From: Homoserinibacter gongjuensis
GTDB lineage: Bacteria; Actinomycetota; Actinomycetes; Actinomycetales; Microbacteriaceae
Length of the DNA stretch: 64,000 nt
Direction of reading: 5' to 3'
Assembly (NCBI RefSeq): GCF_030161875.1
Contig: NZ_BSVA01000001.1
Coordinates: forward strand, 744,001 to 808,000
Position 1 is the first letter of the stretch. The number at the start of each line of letters is the position of its first letter. The notes beneath the pieces are model-generated. The model made no database searches. It worked only from the letters and a program-made list of their open reading frames with translations, and was not told the origin of the DNA. A program made the position numbers and the translations under genes. Below are positions 48,613-57,412 of this stretch, in pieces.

Positions 48613-49620
48613 GTGCCCGGCATCCACGAGGTCGCCCGGGTCGCGGGCGTCTCCGCCGCGACGGTCTCGCGTGCGCTGTCGGGCCGTGGCTCGGTGTCCC
48701 CCACCACCCGCGAGCGCGTCGTCGCGGCCGCCACCGAGCTCGGCTACGTCGTCTCGTCGAGCGCCTCGGGCCTCGCCACCGGGCGCACCCGCAACGTCGG
48801 GGTGGTGATCCCCTTCCTCAACCGCTGGTTCTTCGGCGCGGTCGTCGAGGGCGCCGAATCGGCGCTGCTCGAGCGGGGCTACGACCTCACCCTCTACAAC
48901 CTGGGCGGCAGCGACGAGGAACGACGGCTCGTCTTCCAGCACTTCCTGTTGCGCAAGCGCGTGGATGCCGTGATCGCCGTCTCGCTCGAACTCACGGGCG
49001 ACGAGGTGCAGCGGCTCATCGACCTCGACAAGCCCATCGTCGGCGTCGGCGGCCCCCTACCGGGCGTGCGCACGCTGAGCCTCGACGACACCGAGCTCGG
49101 GCGCCTCGCCACCGAGCATCTGCTGGCCCTCGGCCACACCGACATCGCGCACATCGGCGGCGAAGCCCTCGAGATGGACTTCCACCTGCCCACCAACCGC
49201 CGCCACGGCTACGAGCAGGCGATGCACGCCGCCGGCCTCGAGACCCTCGACCGTCATTTCCACGCGGCCGACTTCACCATGGAGGGCGGCTACCGGGCCG
49301 CCAAGCAGCTGCTCGGCAACCCGAGCGGGCGTCCCACGGCGATCTTCGCCGCATCCGACGAGATGGCGATCGGCGCGATCCTCGCCGCCAAAGACCTCGG
49401 CATGCACGTTCCCGGTGACGTGTCGATCATCGGCATCGACGACCACGAGTTGGCCGAGTTCTTCGGGCTCACGACGATCGCGCAGTTCCCCGACATGCAG
49501 GGACGCATGGCGGTCGAGGTGCTCATGGACGAGCTGCACCCCGGCGAGCGCAGCGAGGAGACCCTCAACATCGACCTGCCGTACGAACTCGTCGTGCGCT
49601 CGTCCACGGCCCGGCGCTAG
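48613..49620 (+). CDS. LacI-family transcriptional regulator
   Basis: This 335-residue repressor has the helix-turn-helix IHEVARVAGVSAATVSRALSG at the very N-terminus and a hinge ending at SASGLATGRT. The sugar-binding domain ends with QFPDMQGRMAVEVLMDEL. I chose GTG at 48613 because AGGAGG lies 5-10 bases upstream; a longer frame to 48562 adds residues before the normal start. It is a solitary gene, so its target is unknown. The mal operators and the CelR-like site in this window are both candidates. Confidence 0.88.
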   Translation: MPGIHEVARVAGVSAATVSRALSGRGSVSPTTRERVVAAATELGYVVSSSASGLATGRTRNVGVVIPFLNRWFFGAVVEGAESALLERGYDLTLYNLGGSDEERRLVFQHFLLRKRVDAVIAVSLELTGDEVQRLIDLDKPIVGVGGPLPGVRTLSLDDTELGRLATEHLLALGHTDIAHIGGEALEMDFHLPTNRRHGYEQAMHAAGLETLDRHFHAADFTMEGGYRAAKQLLGNPSGRPTAIFAASDEMAIGAILAAKDLGMHVPGDVSIIGIDDHELAEFFGLTTIAQFPDMQGRMAVEVLMDELHPGERSEETLNIDLPYELVVRSSTARR

Positions 49621-49629
49621 CCCACCTCC

Positions 49630-49773
49630 GCTGTTGTGCAGGAATTCTGCTGTTGTGCAGGAATTCTCGCCAGCATCGGCGGCTGAAAGCCCCGACTTCT
49701 CCTATTTCTCGGCGAGGACGCGCGCGCGAGCTGCGAAGGATCCTGCACAACAGCAGAACTCCTGCACAACAGC
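49630..49773. repeat. four-copy 19-base word: two direct plus two inverted
   Basis: GCTGTTGTGCAGGAATTCT occurs twice in exact tandem (49630-49648, 49649-49667). After 68 bases two inverted tandem copies follow (49736-49754 with a diverged edge, 49755-49773 with one mismatch). The block fills the gap between a convergent LacI gene and transglycosylase gene. The copies could fold as one long or two alternative hairpins. Confidence 0.85.
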
Positions 49774-49776
49774 ACG

Positions 49777-50547
49777 TCAGCGAGCCACGGCCGCCGCCTC
49801 GGCATAACGGATGGCGTACTGCGCGACCGTGCCGAGGTACACCTCGGGCGAGTTGTAGGAGCGGATGCCGGCGCGCCATCCGTCCTCCGTCTCGTAGGCG
49901 GTGCTCGCCCGGCACAGGTAGTTCGCGGTCGCGAGCACGGAGTCGTCGATGTTCTGCGGGTCCTCGACTCCGTCTCCCCCACCGTCGACGTGCCAGTTGC
50001 GCCACGCTTCGGGGATGAACTGCATCGGCCCGACCGCGCGATCCGCCTCCGCGTCGCCGTCGATCGCGCCGCCATCGCTGTCGGGCACGAGCGCGACGCC
50101 GTCGCCGTCGAGCGCCACCCCGAAGATGCCGGGCACCGCCGTGCCGCCCTCATCGAGGCGCGCACCGCCGTGCCGCCCGTGGTCGGACTCGGTCGCCCCG
50201 ACCCCGGCGATCGTCGCCCAGCTCAGCCCGCACTCGGGCATCGTCTCGGCCTTCACAAGCGCAGCCCCTGCGTAGGCGGCGAGCGCGCGGCGCGGGATGC
50301 CGGTCGCGTCGGCCACCTCGTCCAACCAGTCCGGGTCGGCCAGGCCCGCAACGCCCGGCCCGGTCGGCGTCGCGGCGGCAGGCGGCGGGGTGGCGGGCGG
50401 GGCCCAGCTGGGAAGCGGGGTGCGCTCGGCACCCGGCGTGGCATCGCGGCCGCGTGGGGCGAGGAACACCACGACGGCCACCGTCAGCAGGGCGAGCGCC
50501 ACCACGACCGCGGCCACCGGCACGAAGGTCTTGAGGGCGGGGCGCAC
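49777..50547 (-). CDS. lytic murein transglycosylase (SLT-like)
   Basis: This 256-residue protein has an N-terminal membrane anchor (residues ~8-30) and a Pro/Ala linker. The lysozyme-like domain contains ATIAGVGATESDHGR, with the catalytic Glu in ATESDHG, VGPMQFIPEAW and the NYLCRA segment. It is typical of actinobacterial exported transglycosylases that cleave peptidoglycan glycan strands. It is divergent from yajQ with a 22-base gap. Confidence 0.9.
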   Translation of the reverse strand: MRPALKTFVPVAAVVVALALLTVAVVVFLAPRGRDATPGAERTPLPSWAPPATPPPAAATPTGPGVAGLADPDWLDEVADATGIPRRALAAYAGAALVKAETMPECGLSWATIAGVGATESDHGRHGGARLDEGGTAVPGIFGVALDGDGVALVPDSDGGAIDGDAEADRAVGPMQFIPEAWRNWHVDGGGDGVEDPQNIDDSVLATANYLCRASTAYETEDGWRAGIRSYNSPEVYLGTVAQYAIRYAEAAAVAR

Positions 50548-50569
50548 GCCTAAGACCTAGCATGGCTGC

Positions 50570-51058
50570 ATGGCAGATTCCTCTTTCGACATCGTGAGCA
50601 AGGTCGACACGATGGAGACCCAGAACGCCCTCAGCCAGGCCCAGAAGGAGATCGCGCAGCGCTACGACTTCAAGAACGTGGGCGCCTCGATCGAGTTCTC
50701 GGGCGAGAAGATCCTCATGAAGGCGAACGCCGAAGAGCGGGTGAAGGCCGTGCTCGACGTGTTCGAGCAGAAGCTCATCAAGCGCGGCATCTCGCTGCGC
50801 TCGCTCGACGCCGGCGAGCCCTTCGCATCCGGCAAGGAGTACCGCATCGAGGCCCGCATGAAGGAGGGCATCTCGAGCGAGGACGCCAAGAAGATCTCCA
50901 AGATCATCCGCGACGAGGGCCCCAAGTCGGTCAAGTCGCAGATCCAGGGCGATGAGCTGCGCGTGCAGTCCAAGAGCCGCGACGACCTGCAGGCCGTCAT
51001 CGCGCTGCTGAAGGGCAAAGACCTGGATGTCGCCCTGCAGTTCGTGAACATGCGCTGA
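50570..51058 (+). CDS. yajQ: YajQ family nucleotide-binding protein
   Basis: This 162-residue protein matches YajQ over its full length: [31 protein letters not shown] at the front and [18 protein letters not shown] towards the end. Some members bind cyclic di-GMP and act with a transcription factor. The function in actinobacteria is not settled. Confidence 0.96.
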   Translation: MADSSFDIVSKVDTMETQNALSQAQKEIAQRYDFKNVGASIEFSGEKILMKANAEERVKAVLDVFEQKLIKRGISLRSLDAGEPFASGKEYRIEARMKEGISSEDAKKISKIIRDEGPKSVKSQIQGDELRVQSKSRDDLQAVIALLKGKDLDVALQFVNMR

Positions 51059-51068
51059 GCGCCGATCC

Positions 51069-51128
51069 GCCGCGGTTTCGGCGTTCCGCGCGCCGCGAAA
51101 CCGCGGCACCTCGCCGAAACCGCGGCAC
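51069..51128. repeat. gene-end inverted repeat with an extra direct copy
   Basis: GCCGCGGTTTCGGCG (51069-51083) is perfectly inverted as CGCCGAAACCGCGGC (51112-51126). The 13-base part GAAACCGCGGCAC occurs twice in the right half (51097-51109, 51116-51128), so two alternative stems are possible. It follows yajQ and precedes the same-strand cls gene. Confidence 0.7.
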
Positions 51129-51159
51129 AACCGCGCCCCGACGCTGACAGACTGAGTAC

Positions 51160-52629
51160 GTGGAGGGTGGATTCGCCGCGTGGCTCTCACTCGCGACCGT
51201 CGTCGCGCTCATCCTCATCGACCTCGCCGTGCGCATCACGGCCCTCATCGTGGTGCCGCGCAACCGCAGACCGCAGACCGCCATGGCGTGGCTGCTCGCG
51301 ATCTTCTTCATCCCCTACGTCGGCATCCTGTTCTTCCTGCTGTTCGGCAGCGCGCGGCTGCCGCGCAATCGCCGACGCAAGCAGCGCGAGATCAACGAGT
51401 ACATCCTCGAGACCACCGAGGGCATCGAGCTCGTGCAGAAGGATCCCGCTTGGCCTCCGTGGCTCGAGCCGCTCGTCGAGCTCAACCGCACCCTCGGCGC
51501 CATGCCCCTCGTCGGCGGCAACAGTGCGCAGATGTGGGCCGACAATCAGCAGGCCTTCGACGCCATGACCGAGGCGGTGAAGGCGGCCAAGCGCGTCGTG
51601 CACGTCGAGTTCTACATCCTGTCGCTGGATGACACCACGCGCCCGTTCTTCCAGGCCCTCGCGGATGCGCGTGCCCGCGGCGTGAAGGTACGCGTGCTGC
51701 TCGACCACCTCGGCAACCTGCAGTACCCCGGGTTCCGCCGCACGAAACGCTTCCTCACGCGGGCCGGCATCGAGTGGCACCTCATGCTCCCGTTGCAGCC
51801 GCTCAAGGGACGCTTCCAGCGCCCCGACCTGCGCAATCACCGCAAGCTGCTCGTGATCGACGGCGAGGTGGCATTCACCGGCTCGCTCAACGTGATCGAG
51901 ACGCCGTACCAGAAGAAGAAGAACCACAAGCGCGGCCTGCACTGGAAGGACTACTGGGTGCGCTTCGAGGGCCCCGTGGTGGCCGGCATCGACGCGATCT
52001 TCGTGACCGACTGGTACTCCGAGACCGACGAGCTGCTCGTGCGCGAGGCCGCCCCCGTGCGCCTCTCGGGCGACGGGCATCTCGACTGCCAGGTCGTGCC
52101 GAGCGGCCCCGGCTTCTCGGGCGAGAACAACCTGCGGCTGTTCAACTCGCTCGTCTACAACGCCCAACGTCGCATCGTGCTCGTGAGCCCGTACTTCGTG
52201 CCGGATGACTCCATGCTCTACGCGGTCACCACCGCCGCGCAGTCGGGGCTGCACGTCGAGCTCTTCGTCTCCGAGATCGGCGACCAGTTCATGGTGTACC
52301 ACGCCCAGCGCAGCTACTACGAGGCGCTGCTCAAGGCCGGCGTGAAGATCTACCTCTACCCGGCACCGACCATCCTGCACGCCAAGCACATGACCTTCGA
52401 CGACGAGGTCGCCATCATCGGCTCCTCCAACATGGACATGCGCTCGTTCACGCTCGACCTCGAGATCTCGGTGATGATCCACGGCGAGCCGTTCCTCTCG
52501 CAGCTGCGCCAGGTGGAGGACGCCTACCGCGCGGTGAGCCGCGAGCTCACCCTTGAGGAGTGGCGCGAGCGGCCGTTCCGCCTGCAGACGGTCGACAACC
52601 TCATGCGCTTGACGGCCGGGCTGCAATAG
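51160..52629 (+). CDS. cls: cardiolipin synthase
   Basis: This 489-residue membrane enzyme joins two phosphatidylglycerols, or PG and CDP-diacylglycerol. Two N-terminal helices (~1-22 and ~42-60) precede two phospholipase-D motifs: NHRKLLVIDGEVAFTGSLN near 225 and LHAKHMTFDDEVAIIGSSNMD near 405. Length and layout match bacterial Cls. The start is GTG at 51160. Confidence 0.93.
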   Translation: MEGGFAAWLSLATVVALILIDLAVRITALIVVPRNRRPQTAMAWLLAIFFIPYVGILFFLLFGSARLPRNRRRKQREINEYILETTEGIELVQKDPAWPPWLEPLVELNRTLGAMPLVGGNSAQMWADNQQAFDAMTEAVKAAKRVVHVEFYILSLDDTTRPFFQALADARARGVKVRVLLDHLGNLQYPGFRRTKRFLTRAGIEWHLMLPLQPLKGRFQRPDLRNHRKLLVIDGEVAFTGSLNVIETPYQKKKNHKRGLHWKDYWVRFEGPVVAGIDAIFVTDWYSETDELLVREAAPVRLSGDGHLDCQVVPSGPGFSGENNLRLFNSLVYNAQRRIVLVSPYFVPDDSMLYAVTTAAQSGLHVELFVSEIGDQFMVYHAQRSYYEALLKAGVKIYLYPAPTILHAKHMTFDDEVAIIGSSNMDMRSFTLDLEISVMIHGEPFLSQLRQVEDAYRAVSRELTLEEWRERPFRLQTVDNLMRLTAGLQ

Positions 52630-52636
52630 GGTCGGC

Positions 52637-52681
52637 GATTTCGAGACGCGTCGCCTGCGGCGGCGCTCCTCAATCACCTCG
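52637..52681. repeat. REP-like palindromic repeat, single arm
   Basis: GATTTCGAGACGCG and GGCGCTCCTCAATCACCTCG flank a hairpin with stem GTCGCC/GGCGGC-type pairing. It is a single copy of the dispersed element, placed between the converging cls and ferredoxin-reductase genes. Its end abuts the reductase stop codon. Confidence 0.7.
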
Positions 52682-54040
52682 TCAGTCGGCGGACTCCCCG
52701 CGCGAGATCTCGACCATCTCCTCGCGCGGCACGACCTTGATACGCGCGCGCCCGTGCGGCTCGCCGAGAGCGACCTCGTGCGTGTCGAGCCGGTGCCAGC
52801 CCTCGAGATCCGTGTACGCGATGCCGCGTTCCTCGAGCAAGGTCACGATGGATGCCTCGGCGGGGTCGGCGGGATCCCACCAGTTCGCCTGATCGGTCAC
52901 GAGGTGCGAGATGGTCTCCATGGCATCCGACTTGGTGTGGCCGATGAGACCCACCGGGCCGCGCTTGATCCACCCGGTGGCGTAGACGCCGGGCACGACC
53001 TCGTTGTGGTGGTCGAGCACCTGACCCTCGTGGTTGGGGATCACGCCGCGCTCCTCGTCGAACGGGATGCCGTCGAGGGGTGACCCGAAGTAGCCGATCG
53101 CCCGGTACACCGCCTGCACCGGCACCTCGCGGATCTCGCCGGTGCCGCGCACGCCGCCCGAGCCATCCGGTTCGGTGCGCTCGTAGCGGTAGGCGGTGAT
53201 GCCGTGCTCGTCGCCGACGATCTCGACGGGCTTCGCGTAGAAGTGCAAGTGCAGCCGGCGCGAGGCCTGACCGACTTCACGCTGGCGCCACTGGGTGAAC
53301 ACCTTGTCGATCACGAAGACCTGCTTGTTCGACTCGATCGCCCGGCGCGAGGCCTCGTCGTAGTGGAAGTCCTCCTCGTCGAGGATCATGTCGACGTCGC
53401 GCAGCTCGCCGAGCTCCCGCAGCTCGAGCGGCGTGAACTTCACCTGCATCGGCCCTCGCCGACCGAACACGTGCACATCCGTCACGGGCGAGGCGACGAG
53501 GCCGTCGTAGACGTTGTCGGGGATGTCGGTCGAGAGCAGGTCCTCGGGGTGCTTCGCGAGGATGCGCGCCACGTCGAGCGCGACGTTGCCGTTGCCGATC
53601 ACGGCCACCGACTGCGCCTCGAGCGGCCAGGTGCGCGGGAAGTCGGGGTGGCCGTCGTACCAGCTCACGAAATCGGCGGCACCGAAGCTGCCGGGCAGAT
53701 CGACGCCCGGGATGTCGAGGCCGGCATCGCGCACGGCGCCGGTCGAGAAGATCACCGCGTGGTAGTGCTTCTTGAGGTCGGCGAGGGTGATGTCGCGCCC
53801 GTAGAGCACGTTGCCGAAGATGCGGATGTCGCCCCGGTCGACGATGTCGCGCAGCGCCCCGATGACGCCCTTGATGCGCGGGTGGTCGGGCGCGACGCCG
53901 TAGCGCACGAGACCGTACGGGGCCGGAAGCTGCTCGAACAGGTCGATCGAGACGTCGAAGCTGCGCTCGTACTTGAGCAGGATGTCGGCCGCGTAAATGC
54001 CGGCGGGACCGGCTCCCACGATCGCGAGACGGAGCTTCAT
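52682..54040 (-). CDS. NADPH:ferredoxin/adrenodoxin-type reductase (FprA-like)
   Basis: This 452-residue flavoprotein has FAD-binding LRLAIVGAGPAGIYAADIL, then YGLVRYGVAPDHPRIKGV. The NADP-binding site is VAVIGNGNVALDVARIL, and GRRGPMQVKFTPLELREL follows. The C-terminus has ATGWIKRGPVGLIGHTKSDA. These are hallmarks of adrenodoxin-reductase-like FprA, which passes electrons from NADPH to ferredoxins. Confidence 0.93.
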   Translation of the reverse strand: MKLRLAIVGAGPAGIYAADILLKYERSFDVSIDLFEQLPAPYGLVRYGVAPDHPRIKGVIGALRDIVDRGDIRIFGNVLYGRDITLADLKKHYHAVIFSTGAVRDAGLDIPGVDLPGSFGAADFVSWYDGHPDFPRTWPLEAQSVAVIGNGNVALDVARILAKHPEDLLSTDIPDNVYDGLVASPVTDVHVFGRRGPMQVKFTPLELRELGELRDVDMILDEEDFHYDEASRRAIESNKQVFVIDKVFTQWRQREVGQASRRLHLHFYAKPVEIVGDEHGITAYRYERTEPDGSGGVRGTGEIREVPVQAVYRAIGYFGSPLDGIPFDEERGVIPNHEGQVLDHHNEVVPGVYATGWIKRGPVGLIGHTKSDAMETISHLVTDQANWWDPADPAEASIVTLLEERGIAYTDLEGWHRLDTHEVALGEPHGRARIKVVPREEMVEISRGESAD

Positions 54041-54134
54041 GCGGGGGTTTCCTTCCTGTGCGCCGAAGCGCGGGATGCGGGATGCGGAGCGGAGCGCTCA
54101 TCCGAGGGCGCCGCGGGCAGGCGCCCGGGCGCGC

Positions 54135-55196
54135 TCAACCGGAACGCTCGACGATCGCCTGGGCGAAGCGGGTGAGCGACTTCTTGACGGGTCCCTCGGG
54201 CAGCGGTGCGAGGGCCGCGACCGCATCGTCGGCCCAGCGTCGCGCCTCGGCGAGCGTAGCGGCCGTCACCGGGTGCGCGTGCAACTCCGCCACCGCGCCG
54301 GTGAACGCGGCGGGGTCGGCATCGGGGGCGAGCCCCTGTTCGAGGCGCGCCAGCAGCGCAGCGGATGCGGCATCCGTCTCGGCGTCGCGGCGCAGGTAGA
54401 GCAGAGGCAGGGTGGGCACGCCCGCACGCAGATCGGTGCCGGCCTCCTTGCCGGTGTGCTCGATGGCTCCCGAGAGGTCGATGACGTCGTCGACGAGCTG
54501 GAACGCCACCCCCACGCGCTCGCCGAACAGCTCGACGGGCTCGCGGTACTCATCCGGGGCGTTGGAGAAGATCACCCCGATGACGGCCGCACAGGCGATG
54601 AGCGATCCGGTCTTGTCGGCGAGCACCTGCAGGTAGTGCTCGATCGGGTCGTCGCTCGGGCGCGGCCCGATGGTCTCGTGCAGTTGGCCGAGGCACAGCC
54701 GCTCGAAGACGTCGGCCTGGATCGTGAGGGCGCGCTCGCCGAGCCCCGCGATGAGCTGCGACGCGCGCGCGAACAGCAGGTCGCCCGTGAGGATCGCCAC
54801 GGAGTTGCCCCACACGGTCTGGGCGCTCGGAACCCCGCGACGCATCTGCGCGTCGTCCATGACGTCGTCGTGGTACAGCGACGCGACGTGGGTGATCTCG
54901 ACGGCCTGGGCCGCCACGACGACGTCATCGTTCACGCCGTCGCCGAGCTGGGCGGTGAGCAGCGCGAGCACGGGGCGCACCCGCTTACCGCCGGCGTCGA
55001 AGAGATAGCGACCCGCGGCATCCGCGATGTCATCGGCGAAGGCGAGCTGCCCCGCGAGACCGGCCTCGACCTTGTCGAGTCCCTTCTCGATGGCGCGTGC
55101 GAAGTGCCGTTCCTCGCTCGAGGCGAAGAGGGCGTCGCCGAGGCCGAGCGAGGCGCCGAGCGTGCGGCGCCGGGCGATCGAAGGGGTCGGGGTCAC
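54135..55196 (-). CDS. polyprenyl diphosphate synthase, menaquinone side chain
   Basis: This 353-residue trans-isoprenyl synthase has the first Asp-rich motif LYHDDVMDDAQMRRG and the second QLVDDVIDL. GGKRVRPVL and GKEAGTDLRAG are the other family motifs. Its place directly downstream of menG points to the long-chain synthase that makes the menaquinone tail. Chain length cannot be read from sequence alone. Confidence 0.92.
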   Translation of the reverse strand: MTPTPSIARRRTLGASLGLGDALFASSEERHFARAIEKGLDKVEAGLAGQLAFADDIADAAGRYLFDAGGKRVRPVLALLTAQLGDGVNDDVVVAAQAVEITHVASLYHDDVMDDAQMRRGVPSAQTVWGNSVAILTGDLLFARASQLIAGLGERALTIQADVFERLCLGQLHETIGPRPSDDPIEHYLQVLADKTGSLIACAAVIGVIFSNAPDEYREPVELFGERVGVAFQLVDDVIDLSGAIEHTGKEAGTDLRAGVPTLPLLYLRRDAETDAASAALLARLEQGLAPDADPAAFTGAVAELHAHPVTAATLAEARRWADDAVAALAPLPEGPVKKSLTRFAQAIVERSG

Positions 55197-55214
55197 GTTG
55201 TGGCCGTTCTGAGG

Positions 55215-55988
55215 TCAGCTGGTCGGGCGCGGGGTCGAGGGGCGCGGACGGGTGCCGCCGCGGCGACGGGCGGCGGATGCGCGCACGGCCGGATCGACGG
55301 GCTTGCGTCCGCGGTGCAGGGCGACGACGCCGCCCGTGAGATTGCGGTAGGCCACGCGGGCGAAGCCGGCGCCGCGGATCCATTGGGCGAGGGTCTGCTG
55401 ATCCGGCCACTGCTCGATCGACTCGAGCAGGTAGCGGTAGGCGTCGGGGTTGGAGCTCGCGAGCTTGGTGACGAGCGGCATGCCGAGCTTCATCCAGCCG
55501 TCGTAGCCGAGCCGCATGAGCGGGTTGCTCGGATGCGAGAACTCGCAGATCACGAGGCGCCCGCCGGGCTTCAGCACCCGGTACATCTCGCCGAGTGCCA
55601 CGATCGGGTCGGCGATGTTGCGCAGGCCGAAGCTGATCGTGACGGCGTCGAACTCGTCGTCGCCGAACGGCAGGCGTTCCGCGTCTGCCTCCACGAACTC
55701 GAGGTGCGGGTGGCGGCGGCGCCCTTCGGCGATCATGCCGGGCGAGAAGTCGACGGCCACCACCGTGGCGCCCGACTTCGCGAGCGCGGCCGAGGAGGTT
55801 CCCGTGCCCGCAGCGATGTCGAGGATGCGCTCGCCCGGTTGCGGGTCGATCGCACGCACCGTGGCGATCCGCCAGAGCGGCGCGTTGCCGAGCGAGAGCA
55901 GGTCGTTGGTGCGGTCGTAGCCGCGCGCGACGTCGTCGAACATGCCGGACACCTCGTCCGGCCGTTTCTCCATATCCGCCCTGTTCAC
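55215..55988 (-). CDS. menG: demethylmenaquinone methyltransferase
   Basis: This SAM-dependent enzyme of about 257 residues makes the last step of menaquinone synthesis. MFDDVARGYDRTNDLLSLG and ILDIAAGTGTSSAALAKSGA (SAM motif I) are MenG/UbiE signatures, with ISFGLRNIADP further on. I use GTG at 55988 (VNRADMEKRPDEVS). A GTG just before it and an ATG at 55973 are alternatives. It is divergent from menF. Confidence 0.93.
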   Translation of the reverse strand: MNRADMEKRPDEVSGMFDDVARGYDRTNDLLSLGNAPLWRIATVRAIDPQPGERILDIAAGTGTSSAALAKSGATVVAVDFSPGMIAEGRRRHPHLEFVEADAERLPFGDDEFDAVTISFGLRNIADPIVALGEMYRVLKPGGRLVICEFSHPSNPLMRLGYDGWMKLGMPLVTKLASSNPDAYRYLLESIEQWPDQQTLAQWIRGAGFARVAYRNLTGGVVALHRGRKPVDPAVRASAARRRGGTRPRPSTPRPTS

Positions 55989-56073
55989 CACGCGCCATCC
56001 TATCCAGCCCACATGCGCCGTGCCCGGGGCCTTCGACCCTCGTGTGCGCGCGCGATGAGCCTAGGGTGGAGGG

Positions 56074-57324
56074 GTGACCGTTGCCCCAGGCGAGGTGCCC
56101 GTGCTCGCCGCCCGCACACGGGTCGTGGATCCGCTGACCTCGCTGCTCCCGATCCTCGATGCGCGTGCTCCGCTGCTGTTCATGCGACGCGGTGAGGGGG
56201 TCGCCGGGCTCGGCGAGGCGGTGCGTCTCACCTTCCGCGGAGCAGACCGCATCGCCCAGGCGGCGGAGACCTGGCGGCGCATCACGGCATCCGCGACGAT
56301 CGACGACCCGGTGCGCAAATCGGGCACCGGCCTGCTCGCCTTTGGGGCCTTCACCTTCGACGAGCGCTCGGCGTTCGAGAGCGTGCTCATCGTGCCGCGC
56401 ACGATCGTCGGCCGCCGTGACGGGGTGAGCTGGGTGACCGAGGTGCGCGTGGCCGGCGACGAGACCGAACCGCCCGCGGCGGTCGCGCACGAACTGGGCG
56501 CCGAGTTCCGGTTGAGCCTGCTGCCGGGCGAGGTGGGGCCCGCGCGGTTCCGCGAACTCGTGGCTGATGCCGTGAGCCGCATCCGCGCGGGAGAGTTGCG
56601 CAAGGTGGTGCTCGCGCGCGACCTCGTGGGTCACCTGCCTGAGGGCGGCGACCTGCGGCGCGTGCTCGCCGAACTCGCGCTCGGCTACCCCGACACCTGG
56701 ACCTTCGCGATCGACGGCCACCTCGGCTCGAGCCCCGAGACCCTCGCGCGCGTGAGCCACGGCAAGGTGACGGCGCGCGTGCTCGCCGGCTCGATCGCGC
56801 GTGGCGCCGACGCGGAGTCCGACCACGCGGCGGCCCTGCGCCTCGCGACCTCGACGAAGGACCTCGACGAGCACAGCTACGCCGTGCAGAGCGTGCTCGA
56901 CGCCCTCGCTCCGCATGCCCGCTCCGGCATCTCGGCGAGCGAGATCCCGTTCGCGCTCAAGCTTCCCAACCTGTGGCATCTCGCGACCAACATCGAGGGA
57001 GTGCTCTCGGATGTGTCCTCGGCGCTCGACCTTGCCGCCGCCCTGCATCCCACGGCGGCGGTCGCCGGCACCCCGACCGCGAAGGCACTCGAGGTGATCC
57101 ACGAACTCGAGCCCCTCGACCGCGGCCGCTACGGCGGGCCCGTCGGCTGGGTGGATGCGGCGGGCGACGGCAAGTGGGCTGTCTCGCTGCGCTCGGCGGA
57201 GGTGTCACCGGAGGGCGACATCCGCGCCTATGCCGGGGGCGGCATCCTCGCGGCGTCCGACCCCGATGTCGAGCTCGCCGAGACGAAGCTCAAGTTCCGG
57301 CCGATCGTGGAGGCCTTCGGCTGA
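56074..57324 (+). CDS. menF: isochorismate synthase (menaquinone)
   Basis: This 416-residue chorismate-binding enzyme has the core RIRAGELRKVVLARDLVGHL, ARVLAGSIARGAD and a metal-binding HPTAAVAGTPTAKAL segment. The C-terminal YGGPVGWVDAAGDGKWAVSLRSAE is typical of isochorismate synthases. The start is GTG at 56074. It converts chorismate to isochorismate for MenD. Confidence 0.92.
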   Translation: MTVAPGEVPVLAARTRVVDPLTSLLPILDARAPLLFMRRGEGVAGLGEAVRLTFRGADRIAQAAETWRRITASATIDDPVRKSGTGLLAFGAFTFDERSAFESVLIVPRTIVGRRDGVSWVTEVRVAGDETEPPAAVAHELGAEFRLSLLPGEVGPARFRELVADAVSRIRAGELRKVVLARDLVGHLPEGGDLRRVLAELALGYPDTWTFAIDGHLGSSPETLARVSHGKVTARVLAGSIARGADAESDHAAALRLATSTKDLDEHSYAVQSVLDALAPHARSGISASEIPFALKLPNLWHLATNIEGVLSDVSSALDLAAALHPTAAVAGTPTAKALEVIHELEPLDRGRYGGPVGWVDAAGDGKWAVSLRSAEVSPEGDIRAYAGGGILAASDPDVELAETKLKFRPIVEAFG

Positions 57325-57339
57325 CGCCCCACCCGGGGT

Positions 57340-57405
57340 CCGCGAAAGTACGTGCTTTTGCGCCTCAAACGGCCTCCGGAGGCTTAAGAGTGCGTACTCT
57401 CGCGG
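57340..57405. repeat. gene-end inverted repeat with 27-base arms
   Basis: The arms 57340-57366 and 57379-57405 pair around a 12-base loop. Written as plus-strand RNA, 25 of 27 positions pair, four of them as G-U wobbles. As DNA there are six mismatches. It lies between the converging menF and PPK2 genes. Tolerance of wobble pairs points to an RNA role on the menF transcript, such as termination or 3'-end protection. Confidence 0.7.
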
Positions 57406-57412
57406 AGAGCGG

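Noticed and set aside
48613-49620. Naming this LacI protein MalR or CelR
   Set aside because: It is not adjacent to either operon and the helix-turn-helix alone does not decide the operator. Both remain possible.
49630-49773. CRISPR array
   Set aside because: Tandem 19-base units have no spacers between them, the second pair is inverted, and no cas genes are present.
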